A stretch of DNA of 25,707 nucleotides, from positions 1 through 25,707 of the forward strand of contig JBJETY010000074.1 of assembly GCA_051883555.1 (NCBI GenBank), read 5' to 3'. Numbering within the stretch: position 1 is the stretch's first letter; each line of letters starts with the position of its first letter. This document shows, piece after piece, positions 23,124 to 25,707 of the stretch. Made by a program: the position numbers and the translations under genes. The notes under the pieces were generated by a model, which worked only from the letters and a program-made list of their open reading frames with translations, ran no database searches and had not been told where the DNA came from. The DNA is from CAG-917 sp051883555. Its GTDB lineage: Bacteria; Bacillota; Clostridia; Christensenellales; CAG-917.

Positions 23124-24737
23124 AAGTTCCGTCCTCTTTATCTTTCCGCTTATCGTTTTCGGAAGTTCGTCGACAAAGTCAATAATTCTCGGGTACTTAT
23201 ACGGCGCAGTCGCATTTTTGACGTACGTCTGAATTTCTTTTTTAAGTTCTTCAGAGGCGGTATATCCTTTTGCAAGTACGATCGTAGCTTTTACCACCTG
23301 TCCTCTTACAGGGTCAGGCGCGCCGGTTACCGCACATTCGAGAACGCTCGGATGTTCCATAAGCACGCTTTCGATTTCAAACGGTCCGATACGGTATCCG
23401 CTCGACTTTATAAGGTCGTCCGTTCTGCCGACGTAATAAAGATAGCCGTCTTCGTCGCTCCATGCCATATCGCCCGTGTGGTAATAACCGTCGTGCATAG
23501 CTTCCGCCGTTATATCCGGGCTTAAATAATATTCTTTGAAAAGTCCGTAAGGCTTGCCGTCGGATATATCGATGCAGATTTCGCCGACTTCGCCGTTAGG
23601 AACCTTTTCCCCGTCGGCATTGAGCAAAGCAGACTTATACTGCGGAGTAGGTTTACCCATAGAGCCGAGTTTAGGAGTCATACCTTTTAAGTTTGCAACC
23701 GTAAGAGTCGTTTCCGTTTGTCCGAAACCTTCCATCAAAGTAAGTCCCGTTGCTTCTTTAAATCTTGTTACGACTTCAGGGTTTACAGCCTCGCCTGCCG
23801 TAGTCGCATACGTAAGACTTGAAAGGTCGTAATGAGAAAGGTCTGCTTTTATCAAAAATCTGTATATCGTCGGAGGCGCGCAGAAAGTCGTGATTTTATA
23901 TTTCTCAATCATTCTCAGAACTTTGTCCTGGTCGAACTTCGAGAAATCGTAGGTAAATACGCACGCACCGCAAAGCCATTGACCGTAAAGTTTGCCCCAT
24001 ACCGCTTTACCCCAACCGGTTTCCGCAACGGTAAAATGAATTCCGTCTTTTTGAACGCAGTGCCACCACTTGGCAGTTACAAAGTGTGCCAACGGATAGG
24101 TGAACGTGTGAGCCGCCATTTTAGGATAGGACGTCGTGCCCGACGTGAAATACATAAGCATTATATCGTCGACGTCGTTTTCAACTCTTTCAAACGTTTC
24201 GGAACAATTATATGCATCGTTAAAACTTATCCAACCGTCCTTTTTGCCTGCAATAATAAGATTTTTTACGCTCTTTTCTTCGGCGGCAAGTTCAACTTCA
24301 TGAGAAATAGTGCCGTCGGCCGTACAAATAATAGCAGATACGCCCGCTTTCTCTATGCGGTAAACGACGTCTTTCTTTTTAAGCTGGTCGGTTGCAGGAA
24401 TTGCGATAGCTCCGATTTTGTGCAATGCAACGATTGCAAGCCAAAATTCGTAATGACGACGGAGAATCAGCATAACTCTGTCGCCCTTCTTAATGCCGAG
24501 CGAAGTAAAGAAATTTGCAATTTTGTTTGACAGAATGCTAATTTCTTTAAACGTGAAAATTCGTTCGGTTTCGTCGTCTCCGACCCATACCATTGCCTTT
24601 CTGTCCGGCTCAGTCTTCGCAAACTCGTCTACTACGTCGTAGGCAAAGTTGAAGTTTTTCGGAGCGTTAAAGGTCAAAGCCTTAAGCGTTCCGTCGCTGT
24701 TCAATTCCTCTTTGATAAATTTTTCGTAAAGTTCCAT
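23106..24737 (-). CDS. AMP-forming acyl-CoA synthetase (medium-chain/acetyl-CoA-synthetase-like)
   Basis: 543 residues, a complete member of the ANL adenylating superfamily. It would activate a carboxylic acid with ATP to an acyl-adenylate and then form the CoA thioester. Visible motifs are the phosphate loop YFTSGTTSYPK (196-206), TTAGEAVNPE (312-321), the EGFGQTETT motif (336-344), YHTGDMAWSDEDGYLYYVGR (419-438), the hinge region DDLIKSSGYRIGPFEIE (440-456), and PKTISGKIKR (526-535) with the conserved adenylation Lys532. Length and the WWHCV...AETGWGKAVWGKLYG segment resemble medium-chain (MACS) enzymes; the acid substrate cannot be read from sequence. The ribosome binding site is weak (AAGAGA), and a modest promoter lies just upstream. 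The gene stands between two terminators. Confidence 0.93.
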   Translation of the reverse strand: MELYEKFIKEELNSDGTLKALTFNAPKNFNFAYDVVDEFAKTEPDRKAMVWVGDDETERIFTFKEISILSNKIANFFTSLGIKKGDRVMLILRRHYEFWLAIVALHKIGAIAIPATDQLKKKDVVYRIEKAGVSAIICTADGTISHEVELAAEEKSVKNLIIAGKKDGWISFNDAYNCSETFERVENDVDDIMLMYFTSGTTSYPKMAAHTFTYPLAHFVTAKWWHCVQKDGIHFTVAETGWGKAVWGKLYGQWLCGACVFTYDFSKFDQDKVLRMIEKYKITTFCAPPTIYRFLIKADLSHYDLSSLTYATTAGEAVNPEVVTRFKEATGLTLMEGFGQTETTLTVANLKGMTPKLGSMGKPTPQYKSALLNADGEKVPNGEVGEICIDISDGKPYGLFKEYYLSPDITAEAMHDGYYHTGDMAWSDEDGYLYYVGRTDDLIKSSGYRIGPFEIESVLMEHPSVLECAVTGAPDPVRGQVVKATIVLAKGYTASEELKKEIQTYVKNATAPYKYPRIIDFVDELPKTISGKIKRTELRQKQN

Positions 24738-24773
24738 ATTTTTTCTCTTGTTTCTGTTTGAGCGAACTCAAGC

Positions 24774-24801
24774 AGTATTTAAAACGTTGCGCATTTTGCA
24801 A
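24774..24801 (-). promoter_or_regulatory. Candidate promoter of the acyl-CoA synthetase gene
   Basis: On the minus strand TTGCAA (24801-24796), a 16-base spacer and AATACT (24779-24774) lie between the pckG terminator and the gene. Matches are only moderate and the leader would be about 30 bases. It is proposed because the strong terminator upstream makes a separate start necessary. Confidence 0.4.
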
Positions 24802-24814
24802 AGTTTTAAACGTC

Positions 24815-24846
24815 AAAAAAAGGAGCGACGTTTCGGCGTCACTCCT
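24815..24846 (-). terminator. Rho-independent terminator of pckG
   Basis: Read on the minus strand, AGGAGTGACG pairs with CGTCGCTCCT (one G-T wobble) around a short CCGAAA loop and is followed by a run of seven T. It begins 7 bases after the pckG stop codon. Confidence 0.92.
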
Positions 24847-24853
24847 AAATTTG

Positions 24854-25707
24854 TTATTTGTTGAGGTTTGCTTTCAATGTTTCAAGCTCAGCTCTTAAGG
24901 CTTCAGGGAGTTTATCACCGAATTTCTTGTAGAACTCCTCAATGCCTTCAACGTCCTTTTTCCACATTTCGTTGTCGACACTAAGTAATCCTTTTAATGT
25001 TTCAATGTCAATATCTAAACCGTTTAGGTTAATATCCTCTGCTTTCGGAATGTATCCGATAGCAGTTTCGGTTGCATCGACGGCGCCTTCGCAGCGCTTA
25101 ATAATCCAATCAAGAACTCTCATGTTATCGCCAAAGCCCGGCCAAATGAAATTGCCGTTATCGTCTGTTCTGAACCAGTTTACGTTGAAAATCTTAGGAA
25201 GTTTTGTAGCCTTTCCTTTCATATCGAGCCAATGAGCAAAATAATCGCCCATATTGTAGCCGCAGAAAGGAAGCATAGCCATAGGGTCACGACGAACTAC
25301 GCCGACCGCACCGCTTGCAGCTGCCGTTGTTTCAGACGCCATAATAGAACCGACAAAAACGCCGTTTTCCCAACTCTTCGATTCATAAACGAGCGGAGCG
25401 GTTTTTGCTCTACGGCCGCCGAAAATGATAGCGTCAAGCGGAACTCCGTTAGGGTTTTCGAAGTCAGGCGAAATGCACGGACAATTTATTGCAGGTGCGG
25501 TAAATCTTGAGTTAGGGTGAGCCGCTTTTACAGGCTTACCTTCTTCGTCTACCATACCTTCGTGCCATGGATTTCCTTTCCAATCGATTGCGTTCTTTGG
25601 CGGATTCTTATCGAGACCTTCCCACCATACCGTGTTATTTTCCGTATTAAGGCATACGTTTGTGAAAATCGTATTTTTTCTCGTTGAAGCGAGAGCGTTA
25701 GGGTTTG
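24854..25707 (-). CDS. pckG: GTP-dependent phosphoenolpyruvate carboxykinase, C-terminal part (partial)
   Basis: Interconverts oxaloacetate and PEP with GTP/GDP, at the junction of the C4-acid and glycolytic/gluconeogenic pathways. The frame runs without interruption from the window edge to a TAA at 24854 (about 284 codons of an expected roughly 600); the Met at 25555 is internal, since NPNALASTRKNTIFTNV and NNTVWWEGLDKNPP are encoded upstream of it in the same frame. Recognisable GTP-PEPCK segments are HPNSRFTAPA (substrate-binding Asn-Ser-Arg), DAIIFGGRRAKTAPLVYES, GVFVGSIMASETTAAA, the GTP-site aromatic segment FCGYNMGDYFAHW, and NVNWFRTDDNGNFIWPGFGDN. Unrelated to the ATP-type PEPCK more often found in Bacillota. 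The N-terminus with the P-loop lies outside the window. Confidence 0.96.
   Translation of the reverse strand, partial: NPNALASTRKNTIFTNVCLNTENNTVWWEGLDKNPPKNAIDWKGNPWHEGMVDEEGKPVKAAHPNSRFTAPAINCPCISPDFENPNGVPLDAIIFGGRRAKTAPLVYESKSWENGVFVGSIMASETTAAASGAVGVVRRDPMAMLPFCGYNMGDYFAHWLDMKGKATKLPKIFNVNWFRTDDNGNFIWPGFGDNMRVLDWIIKRCEGAVDATETAIGYIPKAEDINLNGLDIDIETLKGLLSVDNEMWKKDVEGIEEFYKKFGDKLPEALRAELETLKANLNK

Noticed and set aside
25556..25707. Apparent start of pckG at the Met at 25555, implying truncation or frameshift
   Set aside because: The same frame stays open to the window edge and encodes conserved PEPCK sequence, so the Met is internal and the gene is merely cut by the window.

Overview
This window reads as part of a chromosome from an anaerobic, probably gut-dwelling, low-GC Bacillota (Clostridia-like) bacterium. 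The signs are an ntp-type V/A-ATPase operon in the order known from Enterococcus and clostridia, a GTP-type PEP carboxykinase, a medium-chain-type acyl-CoA synthetase, strong GGAGG-like ribosome binding sites, very AT-rich intergenic DNA, and a giant surface protein built from YDG/MBG-like domains. The guess that it is an uncultured Christensenellales/Borkfalkiales-like lineage is inference only. Every supported gene lies on the minus strand, so transcription runs from high to low coordinates.

Layout in direction of transcription: (1) 25707-24854, the C-terminal half of GTP-PEP carboxykinase (pckG), closed by a strong terminator. (2) 24737-23106, an AMP-forming acyl-CoA synthetase with its own weak promoter and a terminator at 23083-23049. 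(3) 23030-22404, a tandem array of AT-rich repeats (an A-B-A' block of about 293 bp present twice plus a fragment) ending in a perfect palindrome. (4) 22403-21534, more AT-rich DNA with a good sigma-70 promoter about 500 bases upstream of the next gene, giving it a long A/G-rich leader. (5) 21533-6999, a single 14.5-kb gene for a 4,844-residue secreted, C-terminally membrane-anchored protein, closed by a hairpin terminator. (6) 6965-6314, 650 bp of AT-rich gene-free DNA with degenerate 34-35-bp repeats. (7) 6261-1, an operon with a near-consensus promoter: rpiB, then V/A-ATPase subunits H/G, I, K, E, C, F and the N-terminal half of catalytic subunit A. B and D presumably lie outside the window.

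How the genes work together: the ATPase genes are tightly packed (abutting, overlapping or 14-15 bp apart) and would make a rotary ion pump. The c-ring subunit keeps all the Na+-ligand residues known from Enterococcus hirae NtpK, so Na+ coupling is likely. rpiB (pentose phosphate isomerase) is the first cistron of this operon, an uncommon partner. pckG and the acyl-CoA synthetase are separate transcription units of central and acyl metabolism. The giant protein stands alone between two gene-free AT-rich stretches and is the most unusual object here. It has a signal peptide, an N-terminal beta-rich region, then about a dozen YDG/MBG-like repeats invaded by a roughly 800-residue block of short Tyr-rich GEYV...ISSLTKY repeats, one C-terminal transmembrane helix, and a cytoplasmic tail with an acidic block followed by Lys/Pro/Ala (KEPKAP) repeats. 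No tRNA, rRNA, CRISPR array, transposase or integrase was seen.
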